From contig JAPLKU010000011.1 in NCBI GenBank assembly GCA_026387935.1, positions 1 to 64,000 of the forward strand: a stretch of DNA of 64,000 nt, written 5' to 3'. Origin of the DNA: Gemmatimonadota bacterium. GTDB taxonomy: Bacteria > Gemmatimonadota > Gemmatimonadetes > Gemmatimonadales > Gemmatimonadaceae. Below are positions 8,502 through 20,220 of this stretch, piece after piece; the stretch's first letter is position 1, and every line of letters begins with the position of its first letter. The notes under the pieces are model-generated. The model was not told the origin of the DNA. It searched no databases and was given only the letters and a program-made list of their open reading frames with translations. The translations under genes and the position numbers were made by a program.

Positions 8502-9751
8502 TCTCGCGGCTTGAGCTCTCCATCGCGTGGCGATACCTGCGCAGTCGGCGCGGCTCACGGCTGTTGTCGTTCATCACGGTGATCGCGATGGGCGGCGTGA
8601 TTGTCGGCGTCAGTGCGCTCGTCGTGATCATGGGCGTCATGAACGGATTGCAGACGGACCTGCGCGAGAAGATTCTGGTGGCGAGTCCGGATATTCGCGT
8701 GCTGAACTACGGCGACGATCTCCGGATTTCCGATTGGCGCGCGATGCTGATGAAGGTGTCGCGGCAGCCTGGGGTCGTGGCGGCAGCCCCGTTTGTGCTT
8801 GGCGAAGGTCTCGCCAATGTCCCGGGGCGCACCTATGCCGCAGGCGTGGCGTACATGGGCATCACGCCGGCGCGTGACACGGGCGCCGAGGTGACTTCCA
8901 TTCGTACGAAGGCGACCTCGGGCGATTTCAGTTTCACCACCCGCGACGGCAAGCGGCGGGGCATCGTGCTGGGCAGCCTCCTCGCGGCGCGATTTTCCGC
9001 GTATCCGGGGACGCAGTTCCGGATCGCGACGCCAGGGAACGGCATCTCGGCAATTACGGGAACCATCGTCCCGAAGTACACGGATTTTGAAGTGACCGGC
9101 ATCTTCGAAAGCGGCATGTTCGAGTACGACAACCAGTACGCGTTCCTTGATCTTGCGGCCGCACAAGAAGCGGCCGGCCTCGACAGTGCGGTGACCGGGA
9201 TTGAGGTGCGTACCACCGATCGATGGGCCGCGCCGGCGCTCGCCCTCGCGATCTACGACTCGCTGGGATTTCCCTACCGCACGATTGATTGGCAGGAACA
9301 GAACAGCGCGCTCTTCCGTGCGCTCAAGCTCGAAAAGCTTGGCATGGCCGTCATCCTCGGACTGATCACGCTCGTGGCGGCGTTCAACATCGTTAGCACC
9401 CTCACGATGGTCGTTCGCGACAAGCAACGCGAAATCGGAATTCTCAAAGCGATGGGGCTCGGCTCCGCCTCAGTCCGGCGCGTGTTTCTGATTCAGGGGG
9501 CGGTGATTGGCGGCGTGGGCACCGCGCTGGGGCTCACCGTGGGGCTCACTCTTGGCGTATTGCTCGACAAGTACCATTTGATCGCGCTCGATCCGAAGAT
9601 CTACTATATCGACCATCTGCCGGTGATCATGGAGCCCGGCGACGTGTGCCTGATTGCTCTATTGAGCCTGCTTGTAGCCACCGCCGCAACGCTGTATCCG
9701 GCCGTGCAGGCTGCAAAGCTCTACCCCGTCGAGGCGATTCGAAGCGAATGA
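8498..9751 (+). CDS. LolC/LolE-type lipoprotein-releasing permease
   Basis: This 417-residue inner membrane protein has the MacB/FtsX layout. One helix lies near residues 20-45 (ITVIAMGGVIVGVSALVVIM), a large periplasmic domain spans ~50-270, and three helices lie near 285-405. The N-terminal ISRLELSIAWRYLRSRR phrase is typical of LolC/E. Family members release lipoproteins from the inner membrane to LolA using the LolD ATPase, which is encoded next (ATGA overlap). Only one permease gene is present, so the transporter may be a homodimer (LolF-like). Whether it is a C- or E-type copy cannot be told. Confidence 0.9.
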   Translation: MISRLELSIAWRYLRSRRGSRLLSFITVIAMGGVIVGVSALVVIMGVMNGLQTDLREKILVASPDIRVLNYGDDLRISDWRAMLMKVSRQPGVVAAAPFVLGEGLANVPGRTYAAGVAYMGITPARDTGAEVTSIRTKATSGDFSFTTRDGKRRGIVLGSLLAARFSAYPGTQFRIATPGNGISAITGTIVPKYTDFEVTGIFESGMFEYDNQYAFLDLAAAQEAAGLDSAVTGIEVRTTDRWAAPALALAIYDSLGFPYRTIDWQEQNSALFRALKLEKLGMAVILGLITLVAAFNIVSTLTMVVRDKQREIGILKAMGLGSASVRRVFLIQGAVIGGVGTALGLTVGLTLGVLLDKYHLIALDPKIYYIDHLPVIMEPGDVCLIALLSLLVATAATLYPAVQAAKLYPVEAIRSE

Positions 9752-10467
9752 CCGCCGCGACGCCGGCAGCCGCGCTCCTCGACGCGCATGGCGTCACGAA
9801 GAGTTTTCGTGGCGGCGATGGCGGTGAGATTCGCGTTCTCGATGGGGTCGATCTCGCCGTAGCCCCTGGTGAGATGGTCGCTGTCGTCGGGGCTAGCGGG
9901 TCGGGAAAAAGTACGCTGCTTCATGTGCTCGGCGCACTTGAACGGCCGTCAACCGGGAGAGTGACCATCGGTGGGGAAGACGTCTCCGCAGCGGACGACG
10001 AAGCGCTTTCGGCCATTCGGAACCGCCGCGTGGGGTTCGTGTTCCAGTTTCACCATTTATTGAAAGAGTTCTCCGCGCTCGAGAATGTGATGATGCCGCT
10101 GCGCATCGCTGGAACGGAGCTCCGTGTTGCACGGGAGCGAGCGACCTGGCTGCTGGAGCGCGTGGGGCTGTCGGCGCGGGCTTCGCACCGGCCCTCGGAA
10201 ATGTCCGGTGGCGAGCAGCAGCGCACCGCCGTCGCGCGTGCACTGGCGACATCGCCTTCAGTGATCTTGGCCGATGAGCCGTCGGGGAACCTCGACCACC
10301 ACACCGCCGAATCCCTGCACGACCTGCTGGCTGGTCTCGTCCATGACCTCGGCCTCGGGGTCGTGGTGGTCACCCACAATCGCTCGCTCGCGGCACGGGC
10401 GAACCGGGTACTCTTGTTGGCCGATGGCCGCCTCGCCGATACTACCGGTATCGAGGGAGCCGTCTGA
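9748..10467 (+). CDS. lolD: LolD-type ABC transporter ATPase
   Basis: This 239-residue ABC ATPase powers the lipoprotein-release permease encoded just upstream. Walker A is GASGSGKST (near residues 48-56), the signature is MSGGEQQR (near 152-159), and Walker B is VILADEPSG (near 172-180), followed by the H-loop VVVTHN. The start ATG 9748 overlaps the permease stop (ATGA). An in-frame extension to 9646 lies inside the permease and is rejected. The TGATG junction couples it to mcsA. Confidence 0.93.
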   Translation: MTAATPAAALLDAHGVTKSFRGGDGGEIRVLDGVDLAVAPGEMVAVVGASGSGKSTLLHVLGALERPSTGRVTIGGEDVSAADDEALSAIRNRRVGFVFQFHHLLKEFSALENVMMPLRIAGTELRVARERATWLLERVGLSARASHRPSEMSGGEQQRTAVARALATSPSVILADEPSGNLDHHTAESLHDLLAGLVHDLGLGVVVVTHNRSLAARANRVLLLADGRLADTTGIEGAV

Positions 10468-10952
10468 TGATCTGTAGCCAATGCCAGGATCGCGACGCCG
10501 TGGTGCATCTGACGCAAATCGTGGAGAACGCGGTCGCGCAGGTGCACCTCTGCGAGAAGTGCGCCGCTGAGCGCGGGATCGAAACGAGCGTTTCCGCGCC
10601 GGCCAATCCGCTCGGTGAGTTTCTGCAGGCGGCCCAACAGCAGGCCCAGCAGCTTCCCGGTGATGCGGCGCGTTGTTCGTATTGCGGCACCTCTCTGCGT
10701 GAATTTCGGGCGAGCGGCCGACTCGGCTGCGCCCGGTGCTATGGCGCATTTGAACAGAGTCTGAAGGATCTGCTCCGCCGCGTGCATGGCAGCGCCACGC
10801 ACGTTGGCCGTCGGTACGAAGGCTCGGATGAGCCGGGCCTCGAGCGCGGTGCCACGCTCGCGGAACTGCGTGGGCGCCTCGACGACGCTATCAAGACGCA
10901 AGAGTTCGAACTGGCGGCCACGCTGCGCGACCAGATCCGGACGCTCGAATAA
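10467..10952 (+). CDS. mcsA: McsA-like zinc protein with UVR motif (activator of McsB)
   Basis: This 161-residue protein has four CxxC pairs (CSQC at 3-6, CEKC, CSYC, CARC) that would bind two zinc ions. A C-terminal UVR motif follows (LAELRGRLDDAIKTQEFELA). This is the McsA layout; in Bacillus, McsA activates the arginine kinase McsB and links it to ClpC. The following genes are mcsB and clpC, which supports the call. The start ATG 10467 shares a base with the lolD stop. Confidence 0.92.
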   Translation: MICSQCQDRDAVVHLTQIVENAVAQVHLCEKCAAERGIETSVSAPANPLGEFLQAAQQQAQQLPGDAARCSYCGTSLREFRASGRLGCARCYGAFEQSLKDLLRRVHGSATHVGRRYEGSDEPGLERGATLAELRGRLDDAIKTQEFELAATLRDQIRTLE

Positions 10953-10958
10953 CAGCCC

Positions 10959-12044
10959 ATGCCCCTCGACCTGACGCTGCTTCCTGACGGTGGTGTGCCC
11001 TGGCTCACGGCGAGTGGTGAGCACGCGGACATTGTCCTGTCCTCACGAATTCGGCTTGCGCGCAACATCGCGGGTTTCAACTTCTCGTCGCGCGAACGCG
11101 ACGGCGAGCGGCTGCGGATTCTCGCGCAGATTCGTGAAATCATGCCGCGGGTGCCGTCCCTGGCCCGCGGGATGGTGCTGCGAATGGACGACCTGACGTC
11201 GACTGATCGCCAGGTGTTGCGAGAACGTCTCCTGGTGAGCCGCGAACTGGCTGGAACCGAGGGTGGGGCCGAAGCGCGACCCGCGTCGGCAGTGGTGGTG
11301 TCGGAGCACGCCGGCGTGATGGTGAACGAAGAGGACCACCTCCGGCTGCAAGTGTTCCGTTCGGGATTCGACATTCCGGGCGCGCTGCAGGCCGCGACGC
11401 GAGTCGACCGCGAGCTCGGCGCGCACGTCCCCTATGCGTTCCACCGGGATTTCGGATTCCTGACGTCGTGTCCGACGAACACGGGCACTGGGCTGCGAGC
11501 CTCGGTTATGGTGCACTTGCCGGGCCTCGTTCTGACGCAGGAGATCTCGAAGGTGCTCCAAGGCCTCCAGCAGATGGGCCTCACGCACCGCGGCCTGTAC
11601 GGCGAGGGCAGCGACGTGGTCGGAAGCTTCTTTCAGGTGTCCAACCAGACCACGCTCGGGCGATCGGAAGAGGAACTCGCCGACCACCTGCAGCGGGTGG
11701 TGAAGCGTTTGGTGGAGCAGGAATACGCGGCGCGAAAGGTTCTGGCGCGAGACGCTGGTTATATTATTGAAGACAAGTTGTGGCGCGCGTACGGCACGCT
11801 GCGACATGCACGCAGCCTCGGTGCCGACGAGGCGATGAACCTGCTGAGCGGCGTGCGTCTCGCAGTTGGGTTGAAGCTGATTGGTGGGCTGAGCATCTAC
11901 ACCCTCAACAAGCTCCTTGTGTTCGGCCAGACGGCACACCTCGCACATGCAGCGGGGCGTGCGCTCACGGAGAGTGAGGCGAGTGTGGCCCGAGCACGGT
12001 ACGTGCGCGAAGTGCTGGCGAACGAGGGGCGCTCGGACGGGTAG
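10959..12044 (+). CDS. mcsB: Protein arginine kinase McsB
   Basis: McsB phosphorylates arginine residues on proteins, a mark read by ClpC for degradation. The 361-residue product belongs to the ATP:guanido phosphotransferase family: the nucleotide-binding phrase SSRIRLARNI lies near residue 28-37, and the core SCPTNTGTGLRASVMVHLPG lies near 170-190. Arginine-rich stretches in this fold bind ATP phosphates. Length matches McsB (about 350-365). It lies 6 bases after mcsA and 36 before clpC. CtsR, the usual first gene of this operon in Firmicutes, is absent; LolD precedes mcsA instead. Confidence 0.95.
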   Translation: MPLDLTLLPDGGVPWLTASGEHADIVLSSRIRLARNIAGFNFSSRERDGERLRILAQIREIMPRVPSLARGMVLRMDDLTSTDRQVLRERLLVSRELAGTEGGAEARPASAVVVSEHAGVMVNEEDHLRLQVFRSGFDIPGALQAATRVDRELGAHVPYAFHRDFGFLTSCPTNTGTGLRASVMVHLPGLVLTQEISKVLQGLQQMGLTHRGLYGEGSDVVGSFFQVSNQTTLGRSEEELADHLQRVVKRLVEQEYAARKVLARDAGYIIEDKLWRAYGTLRHARSLGADEAMNLLSGVRLAVGLKLIGGLSIYTLNKLLVFGQTAHLAHAAGRALTESEASVARARYVREVLANEGRSDG

Positions 12045-12064
12045 AACAGTTCGGGCCCCTTCAC
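12033..12064 (+). repeat. Direct-repeat blocks upstream of clpC (copy 1)
   Basis: Two blocks lie here: TCGGACGGGTAG (12033-12044, the last codons of mcsB) and TTCGGGCCCCTTCAC (12050-12064). Both recur in the same order downstream of clpC, at 14603-14614 and 14669-14682 (the second lacks one G). Confidence 0.7.
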
Positions 12065-12080
12065 GAGACTCGAGGACTTG

Positions 12081-14591
<2,511 letters not shown>

Positions 14592-14602
14592 CGCCGAACC
14601 CG

Positions 14603-14682
14603 TCGGACGGGTAGCAAACACCACAGCAAAACCACCGGAACTGAAGGGGCTGGAAGGGGTTAGACCCTTTCGGCCCCTTCAC
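14603..14682 (+). repeat. Direct-repeat blocks downstream of clpC (copy 2)
   Basis: The region holds TCGGACGGGTAG (14603-14614) and TTCGGCCCCTTCAC (14669-14682), matching the blocks before clpC. Between them is a hairpin whose outer arms are GAAGGGGC (14643-14650) and GCCCCTTC (14673-14680). No T-run follows, so its use as a terminator for clpC is uncertain. Confidence 0.6.
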
Positions 14683-14686
14683 CCGT

Positions 14687-14692
14687 TATACT
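14687..14692 (+). promoter_or_regulatory. -10 box TATACT directly before bamA
   Basis: TATACT lies 8 bases before ATG 14701, so transcription would start at or within two bases of the start codon. No -35 match is seen at 16-18 bases upstream. The mRNA would be leaderless or nearly so. Confidence 0.55.
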
Positions 14693-14700
14693 TAAGAGCT

Positions 14701-17130
14701 ATGCAGCAATTCGTGCGCTTTCTGGCGCTCACGCTGACCCTATTTTCCGCTCGCTCGCTCGCCGCGCAGGATGCCGGCGGGCGTTGCGTCACACCCGATT
14801 CAATTCGGGTCTTGGGCAACTCACGGGTCGGATCGGCTTCGGTCATCACCGACGCGGGGCTCGCACCCGGGGTGACCTCCAACCTGACCACGATGCAGCG
14901 CGCGATTCGGGCGCTTTTCGAGACCGGGCAGTTTGATGACGTCAAGATTGAATGCGAGACGATCGACGTGCCGGCGCCCAAGACGGTCTATCTCATCCGC
15001 GTAAGCGAACGTCCGCTCCTCGACAATGTCGATGTCAGCGGCCCGAAGGCGATCTCCATCAGCAACGTGCGCGACAAGGTGGATCTCCTCATTGGCCGTC
15101 CCGTCAACCCGGCAACAGTTGCCAGCAACATCACGCGGATTGATTCGCTTTACCGGGCGCAGGGTTACTGGGGCGTACAGATCAAACCGGAGACGACGAG
15201 TACCAGCGCCGACCATGTGGCAATCACGTTCAAGGTGGACGAGGGCCGCAAGCTTGCGGTGTCGGGCATTCGAGTCACCGGGAACACGGCCGTCCGCGCG
15301 AAGGAAATCGTTGGCGAACTGCAGGTGAAGCCTGAAGGCTTCCTCTGGTTCCAGAAGGGCGAGTTCGACGCCGACAAATACGCGCAGGACCTGGGCGAAA
15401 AGTTGCCCAAGCTCTACGCCGATCGCGGATATATTGATTTTTCAGTCGTGCATGACTCGCTCATCGTCGACCGTGATCGCGGGAAAGGATTGATCGATCT
15501 GAAGGTGCTGGAGGGGAAGCAGTATCGCCTCGGCACGTTCGAAGTGACCGGCAACCGGCGGTATTCCTCAGCCGAAATCGTACGGTTCAATCCGTTCAGT
15601 GACAGTACGGTGTCCATCGCGCGGCGCATCAGTTCGGCGGTACGAGGTCGCACGATCCGGACCGGCATATTTAGTCAGTCAACGTGGGATGACGGCACCG
15701 AGAAGGTGCGCAACGCCTACCAGAACGACGGCTTCATCTATTCGCAGGTGCGCCCTATCGTGGACCGGCAGGTGGGGCCCGACTCCGTGTCCATCGTGAA
15801 TCTTCGCTGGGATATTACCGAAGGCCAGCCGGCGATCATCAACCGCATTGAAATCCTTGGCAACGACTACACTAAGGAGAGCTGCATTCGCGACCAGCTC
15901 GTGATCATCCCCGGCGACGTGTTCAGTCGGGACCGGCTCGTGCGTAGCTGGCAGAGCCTGGGCAATCTCGGATTCTTCGAGACCCCGATCACTCCGCCGG
16001 AGACGCGCCAGGCCAACGATCAGGGCGACGTCGACATTGTGTTCAAGGTGAAGGAAAAGCGCACGGGAAACGTGAACTTCGGCGCCTCGATGGGCCAGGG
16101 TACGGGTCTCGGTGGGTTCATCGGACTCGATCAGCCCAACCTGTTCGGCCGCTGCAAGAAGGGTTCGCTCAACTGGCAATTCGGCCGCTACATCAACGAT
16201 TTCCAGCTTTCCTACACTGATCCATCAATCAAGCAGTCGCGCTATTCAGGCACGGTGATTGCGTACCGCTCACAGTCGCGCTACACGATTGCCGATCTGG
16301 GCCAGACGACGCGCACCGGCGGGCAGGTTCGCGTCGGCTTCCCGATTTTCAACGCGCGAAACCTGACGCGTGTCTTTGTATCGTATGGCGCAGAGGCGGT
16401 GCGCTATGGCGACTACGGATTGCTCGGTACGGTGACGAACAACCAGTGTGCAGGCTGCCTGCGCTCAACACTCGGCGTGGACATCACGCACGATACGCGG
16501 ATCGAAGTGCCGTTCCCGACGGACGGCGTCCTGCAAACATTGACCACGCAGTTCAACGGCGGCCCGCTCGGTGGTTCGGCGGCGTTCCAGCGCGTGACCA
16601 CGGAGTTCAAGGCCTTCACGACGCTTGCGGCCTTCGGCGATGGGCGCAGCGGCGAACGAATGAAGCTGGTGGCCGGTTTGTCACAGAAGACGGGTTTCGT
16701 CTTCGGCAATCCCGGACCGTTCTTCAGTTCGCAGGCCTTTGCGCTCGGCGGCGTGCAGTATGGCGAAGCCCTGCGGGGCTATCCCGAGTTCTCCATCACG
16801 CCGAACGGATTCAATCCGTCGACGAGCACGAATAGCGCGGTGCGGCAGTCATTCGGCAACAGCTTTTTCACGTCGACGGCCGAAATCGGTTTCCGCATCA
16901 ATTCGCAGTTTTATGTGAACACCTTCTTCGAGGCCGGTAACCTCTGGCAGCGTCCTCGGGACTTCAGCCCGACGCGTCTGTTCCGCGGCATGGGCGTTGG
17001 GGGTTCGGCGGTGACGCCGCTGGGGCCGCTTGGCCTCGACTACGCGTACGGCTTCGATCGGGTGGACGCGTATGGGCGGCCCGATCCGAAATGGATGGTG
17101 CACTTCAGGCTTGGCCAATACTTCTACTAA
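14701..17130 (+). CDS. bamA: Outer membrane protein assembly factor BamA
   Basis: BamA folds and inserts outer membrane beta-barrels. The 809-residue product has a signal peptide (MQQFVRFLALTLTLFSARSLAAQ, residues 1-23). A tandem of POTRA domains covers ~30-420 (phrases such as VRVTGNTAVRAKEI and TFEVTGNRRYSSAEIV), and a C-terminal Omp85 barrel ends in an aromatic residue (FRLGQYFY). The GLDYAYGFD segment near the end fits the final strands. ATG 14701 is chosen for the signal peptide; the open frame upstream to 14509 lies inside clpC. It is followed by skp, as in proteobacteria, and starts a lipid A/outer membrane operon. Confidence 0.96.
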   Translation: MQQFVRFLALTLTLFSARSLAAQDAGGRCVTPDSIRVLGNSRVGSASVITDAGLAPGVTSNLTTMQRAIRALFETGQFDDVKIECETIDVPAPKTVYLIRVSERPLLDNVDVSGPKAISISNVRDKVDLLIGRPVNPATVASNITRIDSLYRAQGYWGVQIKPETTSTSADHVAITFKVDEGRKLAVSGIRVTGNTAVRAKEIVGELQVKPEGFLWFQKGEFDADKYAQDLGEKLPKLYADRGYIDFSVVHDSLIVDRDRGKGLIDLKVLEGKQYRLGTFEVTGNRRYSSAEIVRFNPFSDSTVSIARRISSAVRGRTIRTGIFSQSTWDDGTEKVRNAYQNDGFIYSQVRPIVDRQVGPDSVSIVNLRWDITEGQPAIINRIEILGNDYTKESCIRDQLVIIPGDVFSRDRLVRSWQSLGNLGFFETPITPPETRQANDQGDVDIVFKVKEKRTGNVNFGASMGQGTGLGGFIGLDQPNLFGRCKKGSLNWQFGRYINDFQLSYTDPSIKQSRYSGTVIAYRSQSRYTIADLGQTTRTGGQVRVGFPIFNARNLTRVFVSYGAEAVRYGDYGLLGTVTNNQCAGCLRSTLGVDITHDTRIEVPFPTDGVLQTLTTQFNGGPLGGSAAFQRVTTEFKAFTTLAAFGDGRSGERMKLVAGLSQKTGFVFGNPGPFFSSQAFALGGVQYGEALRGYPEFSITPNGFNPSTSTNSAVRQSFGNSFFTSTAEIGFRINSQFYVNTFFEAGNLWQRPRDFSPTRLFRGMGVGGSAVTPLGPLGLDYAYGFDRVDAYGRPDPKWMVHFRLGQYFY

Positions 17131-17143
17131 ATCGGGAGAATCA

Positions 17144-17872
17144 ATGTTCTCGCTCGCTCGAATCCCTGTGGCGCTGTTGTTGCTGGCGCCGGTGGCCTTC
17201 CTCCAGGCGCAGGCCACAGCCCCGCAGAAGATCTCGTACGTCGACAGCCGATACATCGTGAACGGTGCCCCGGGCACTCCCATTGCCCAGGGCATGCTCC
17301 AGCGCGAAATGACCGGCATGGAAGCGCAGGTCAAGCGCATGAGCGACTCGCTCGATGTGCTGACGACGGCTTTCACCAAGGAGCAGGCGACGCTCTCGGG
17401 TGACAAGCGTGACGTCCGCATCAAGGCGATCAATGATCGCCAGAACGAGTACCAACAGCGGTATCAGGCGCTTCAGCAACAGGCACAGGATCGCGAAGCT
17501 GAAGTGATGCAGCCGATTCTCGATCAGGTGAAGATCGCGCTCGAGGACGTGCGCGTTGAAATGGGACTGAGCATGATCCTCGACATCTCCCAGAACGGCG
17601 TCCTCGTCGCAGCCGACAAAAACTTGAACGTGTCGGATCGCATACTCACGAAGCTGCGTACGATGCCGATGCCGGTGTTCGCCGAGAAGAGCGCGGCGGG
17701 CTCGAAGGCAGCGCCGGGCAAGGGCGGCGCGTCGCCGTCTGGTGGTCCGGTACAGGGACCCGCCGGGATCGGTGGGAAGGCGCCGGTTGGCGGAAAGGTT
17801 CCGCCGAAGCCTGACTCGGTTCCTCCGAAAAAGCCCGATTCAACGGCCACCAAGAAGCCGCCGCTTCGGTAG
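17144..17872 (+). CDS. skp: Skp/OmpH-family periplasmic chaperone
   Basis: This 242-residue secreted protein starts at ATG 17144 behind a GGGAGA site. It has a signal peptide (residues ~1-23, ending QAQA) and a long alpha-helical middle rich in Gln, Glu and Lys (residues ~60-125), typical of the Skp trimer tentacles. The core motif ISYVDSRYIVNGAPG matches the OmpH strand. The C-terminal ~60 residues are a Gly/Pro/Lys-rich tail not found in E. coli Skp (~160 residues). Skp holds unfolded outer membrane proteins for BamA, encoded just upstream. Confidence 0.9.
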   Translation: MFSLARIPVALLLLAPVAFLQAQATAPQKISYVDSRYIVNGAPGTPIAQGMLQREMTGMEAQVKRMSDSLDVLTTAFTKEQATLSGDKRDVRIKAINDRQNEYQQRYQALQQQAQDREAEVMQPILDQVKIALEDVRVEMGLSMILDISQNGVLVAADKNLNVSDRILTKLRTMPMPVFAEKSAAGSKAAPGKGGASPSGGPVQGPAGIGGKAPVGGKVPPKPDSVPPKKPDSTATKKPPLR

Positions 17873-17908
17873 CACTCCGCCGTCTCGCTCCGGCCGCGCC
17901 AACCCCAC

Positions 17909-18946
17909 ATGGCCGCGCCCGCGACGAAGCCGATGACGGCCGCTGAAATCGCGGCCGCCGTCGGAGGCACGTTATCTGGCGATGGAGGCTTGCGTGTGGG
18001 GGCTGTGGCGCCGTTGGACCGCGCCGGCGCAAGCGATCTGAGTTTCTTCGCCCACGCGAAATACGCCGCGGCGTTCGAGGTCTCGGCGGCCGGAGTCGTG
18101 CTGGTCACGACCGCACTGGCCAGCAGCGCGGGCCAATGCGGTACCCGCATCATCGTCGAAAAACCGTACGATGCGCTTGTGGCCCTGTTGCCCAGATTCT
18201 ATGCCGTGCCGGCGTTCGAGCCAGGCATTCATCCCACCGCGGTTATCGCAGCGGGAGCATCTATCGGCGCGAATGCGCGCGTTGAGGCCTACGCCGTCAT
18301 CGGTGCGGGCGCCGTCATTGGCGATCGCGCATGGATCGGGTCGCATTGCGTGGTAGGCGACGGCGTATCAATCGGGGTGGATTCGCGCCTCTATCCGCAT
18401 GTCACGGCATACCCTGGTGTTCGCGTCGGTGAACGGTCGTTTATTCACGCTGGCGTGCGGCTGGGCAGCGATGGCTTCGGCTACGCATACCGGGACGGCG
18501 CGCATCAGAAAATTCCGCATGTCGGGCGCTGCCTCATCGGCAACGATGTGGAGATCGGAGCTAACTGCGCGATTGACCGCGGGAGTATCGACGATACCGT
18601 GATCGGTGACGGTACCAAACTTGATAACATGGTCCATGTGGCGCACAACGTGCGCATGGGGCGTCTGTGCTTGATTATGGCGCAGGTTGGCATTGCCGGC
18701 AGCGTTCGGATTGAGGATGGCGCGATTCTGGCTGGTCAGGCGGGTGTCACCGGACACGTCGCGGTTGGCAAGGGAGCCATCGTCGCCAACGGCGCGGCTG
18801 TGTACGGGAATGTTCCCGCCGGCGAGACTTGGTCGGGCTTCCCCGCGCGGCCGCATCGCGAGACGCTGCGCGCGCAGGCCGCAACGCTGAAGCTTGCGGA
18901 CTTTATGAAGCGCGTCGAGCGGTTCATGCGCGGAGACACGAAGTGA
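17909..18946 (+). CDS. lpxD: UDP-3-O-acylglucosamine N-acyltransferase LpxD
   Basis: LpxD adds the N-linked acyl chain to UDP-3-O-acyl-GlcN in lipid A synthesis. The 345-residue product has an N-terminal uridine-binding domain (~1-100). A left-handed beta-helix of hexapeptide repeats (~105-310) follows, with the catalytic histidine in [10 protein letters not shown] helical C-terminus ends [12 protein letters not shown] 17909 is used; ATG 17933 ([10 protein letters not shown]) is also possible. The stop overlaps the GTG start of lpxC/fabZ. Confidence 0.95.
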   Translation: MAAPATKPMTAAEIAAAVGGTLSGDGGLRVGAVAPLDRAGASDLSFFAHAKYAAAFEVSAAGVVLVTTALASSAGQCGTRIIVEKPYDALVALLPRFYAVPAFEPGIHPTAVIAAGASIGANARVEAYAVIGAGAVIGDRAWIGSHCVVGDGVSIGVDSRLYPHVTAYPGVRVGERSFIHAGVRLGSDGFGYAYRDGAHQKIPHVGRCLIGNDVEIGANCAIDRGSIDDTVIGDGTKLDNMVHVAHNVRMGRLCLIMAQVGIAGSVRIEDGAILAGQAGVTGHVAVGKGAIVANGAAVYGNVPAGETWSGFPARPHRETLRAQAATLKLADFMKRVERFMRGDTK

Positions 18947-20220
18947 GCCGGCGCACAGTGAAGGAGCGCGTGGAGCTGCGTGGCGTGGGGCTGCACTACG
19001 GTCGTACCTGTACGTTGGCCTTCGTGCCGGCGCCATCGGGCAGGGGCATCGCCTTTCGCCGCGTCGACCTCGATGGCAAGCCGGAAACGGCTGCTCGGGT
19101 GGAGCACGCCGTACTGAGCGAACGCCGCACGCAGATTGGCAGTGGCGAAGGAGGATTGCACACGGTCGAGCACGTCTTGGCCGCCGTCGCCGGACTTGGC
19201 ATCGATGACCTGATCATCGAGATGGACGCGGCGGAGCCGCCGATCCTCGACGGCAGCGCCAGGCCATTCCTCGATGCGCTCCTCTGTGCTGGGACGGCTG
19301 AACAGGCTGGAGAGGCCGAAGACCTTCGGCTCGTCGAATGTGTGCGCGTGGTGGACGGCGAGTCGGTCTACGTCGCGCGGCCGTCCGACCACCTCGATCT
19401 GGAAGTGTCGATCGACTATCCGCACCCGCTGATCGGTGCCCAATCGGGGAAATGGCGAGTCACGCCGCAATCGTTTGCCGTGGAACTGGCGGGCGCGCGA
19501 ACGTTTGGATTCATGCATGAAGTGGAGATGCTGCGCGCGAAGGGGCTCATTCAGGGCGCCTCAGCGCAGAATGCCATCGTACTGGACGAGCACGGTATCA
19601 TCGATAATGCGCTGCGCTGGCCCGATGAGTTCCTTCGACACAAGGCGCTCGACTGCGTGGGCGACCTGGCGCTCGCCGGGCGTCGCGTTCGGGCGCACAT
19701 TAGCGCACACAAACCCAGCCACCGTGGCACGGTGACGCTCGTCAAAGAGCTGATCGCCAATGCCCGTCAGAAGCCGAAGGAGGCCCGCGTGATCGAGATC
19801 GAAGAGATCATGAAGATCCTGCCGCATCGCTATCCCTTTCTGCTCGTGGATCGCATCATCGAGCTGGAAGAACAGAAGCGCGTGGTGGGCATCAAGAACG
19901 TCACGATCAACGAGCCGTTCTTTCAGGGACACTTCCCGGGCCACCCGATCATGCCGGGGGTCCTCATCGTCGAGGCGATGGCGCAGGTAGGCGGGGTGCT
20001 GCTCCTCGGAACGGTAGATGAGCCGGACAGCAAAGTGGTGTACTTCATGTCGCTCGACAATATCAAGTTTCGCAAGCCGGTTCGCCCGGGCGACCAGCTC
20101 CGCTTTGAAGTGGAGATGGTGCAGCTGCGCGGAAAGGTGTGCCGGATCAAAGGCGTCGCGAAGGTGGATGGCGCCGTGGTTTGCGAAGCCGAGATGGCGG
20201 CGATGGTGCGCGACCGATGA
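18943..20220 (+). CDS. lpxC/fabZ: Bifunctional LpxC-FabZ fusion
   Basis: This single 425-residue protein joins two enzymes. Residues ~1-280 are LpxC, the zinc UDP-3-O-acyl-GlcNAc deacetylase: the first zinc-site motif is HTVEHVLAA, the second is [12 protein letters not shown], and a later motif is HKPSHRG. Residues ~283-425 are FabZ, the 3-hydroxyacyl-ACP dehydratase, with the [10 protein letters not shown] His and the [11 protein letters not shown] Glu. Such fusions are known in Bacteroidetes, Chlorobi and relatives. GTG 18943 overlaps the lpxD stop. Linking the two fixes the ratio of the lipid A committed step to fatty acid elongation, as both draw on 3-hydroxyacyl-ACP. Confidence 0.96.
   Translation: MSRRTVKERVELRGVGLHYGRTCTLAFVPAPSGRGIAFRRVDLDGKPETAARVEHAVLSERRTQIGSGEGGLHTVEHVLAAVAGLGIDDLIIEMDAAEPPILDGSARPFLDALLCAGTAEQAGEAEDLRLVECVRVVDGESVYVARPSDHLDLEVSIDYPHPLIGAQSGKWRVTPQSFAVELAGARTFGFMHEVEMLRAKGLIQGASAQNAIVLDEHGIIDNALRWPDEFLRHKALDCVGDLALAGRRVRAHISAHKPSHRGTVTLVKELIANARQKPKEARVIEIEEIMKILPHRYPFLLVDRIIELEEQKRVVGIKNVTINEPFFQGHFPGHPIMPGVLIVEAMAQVGGVLLLGTVDEPDSKVVYFMSLDNIKFRKPVRPGDQLRFEVEMVQLRGKVCRIKGVAKVDGAVVCEAEMAAMVRDR

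Noticed and set aside
9646-9747. Longer N-terminus for LolD
   Set aside because: It lies inside the permease gene, and ABC homology begins just after ATG 9748, which forms an ATGA overlap.
14643-14680. Hairpin after clpC as a definite Rho-independent terminator
   Set aside because: The stem is good, but no T-run follows, so it is reported only within the repeat feature.
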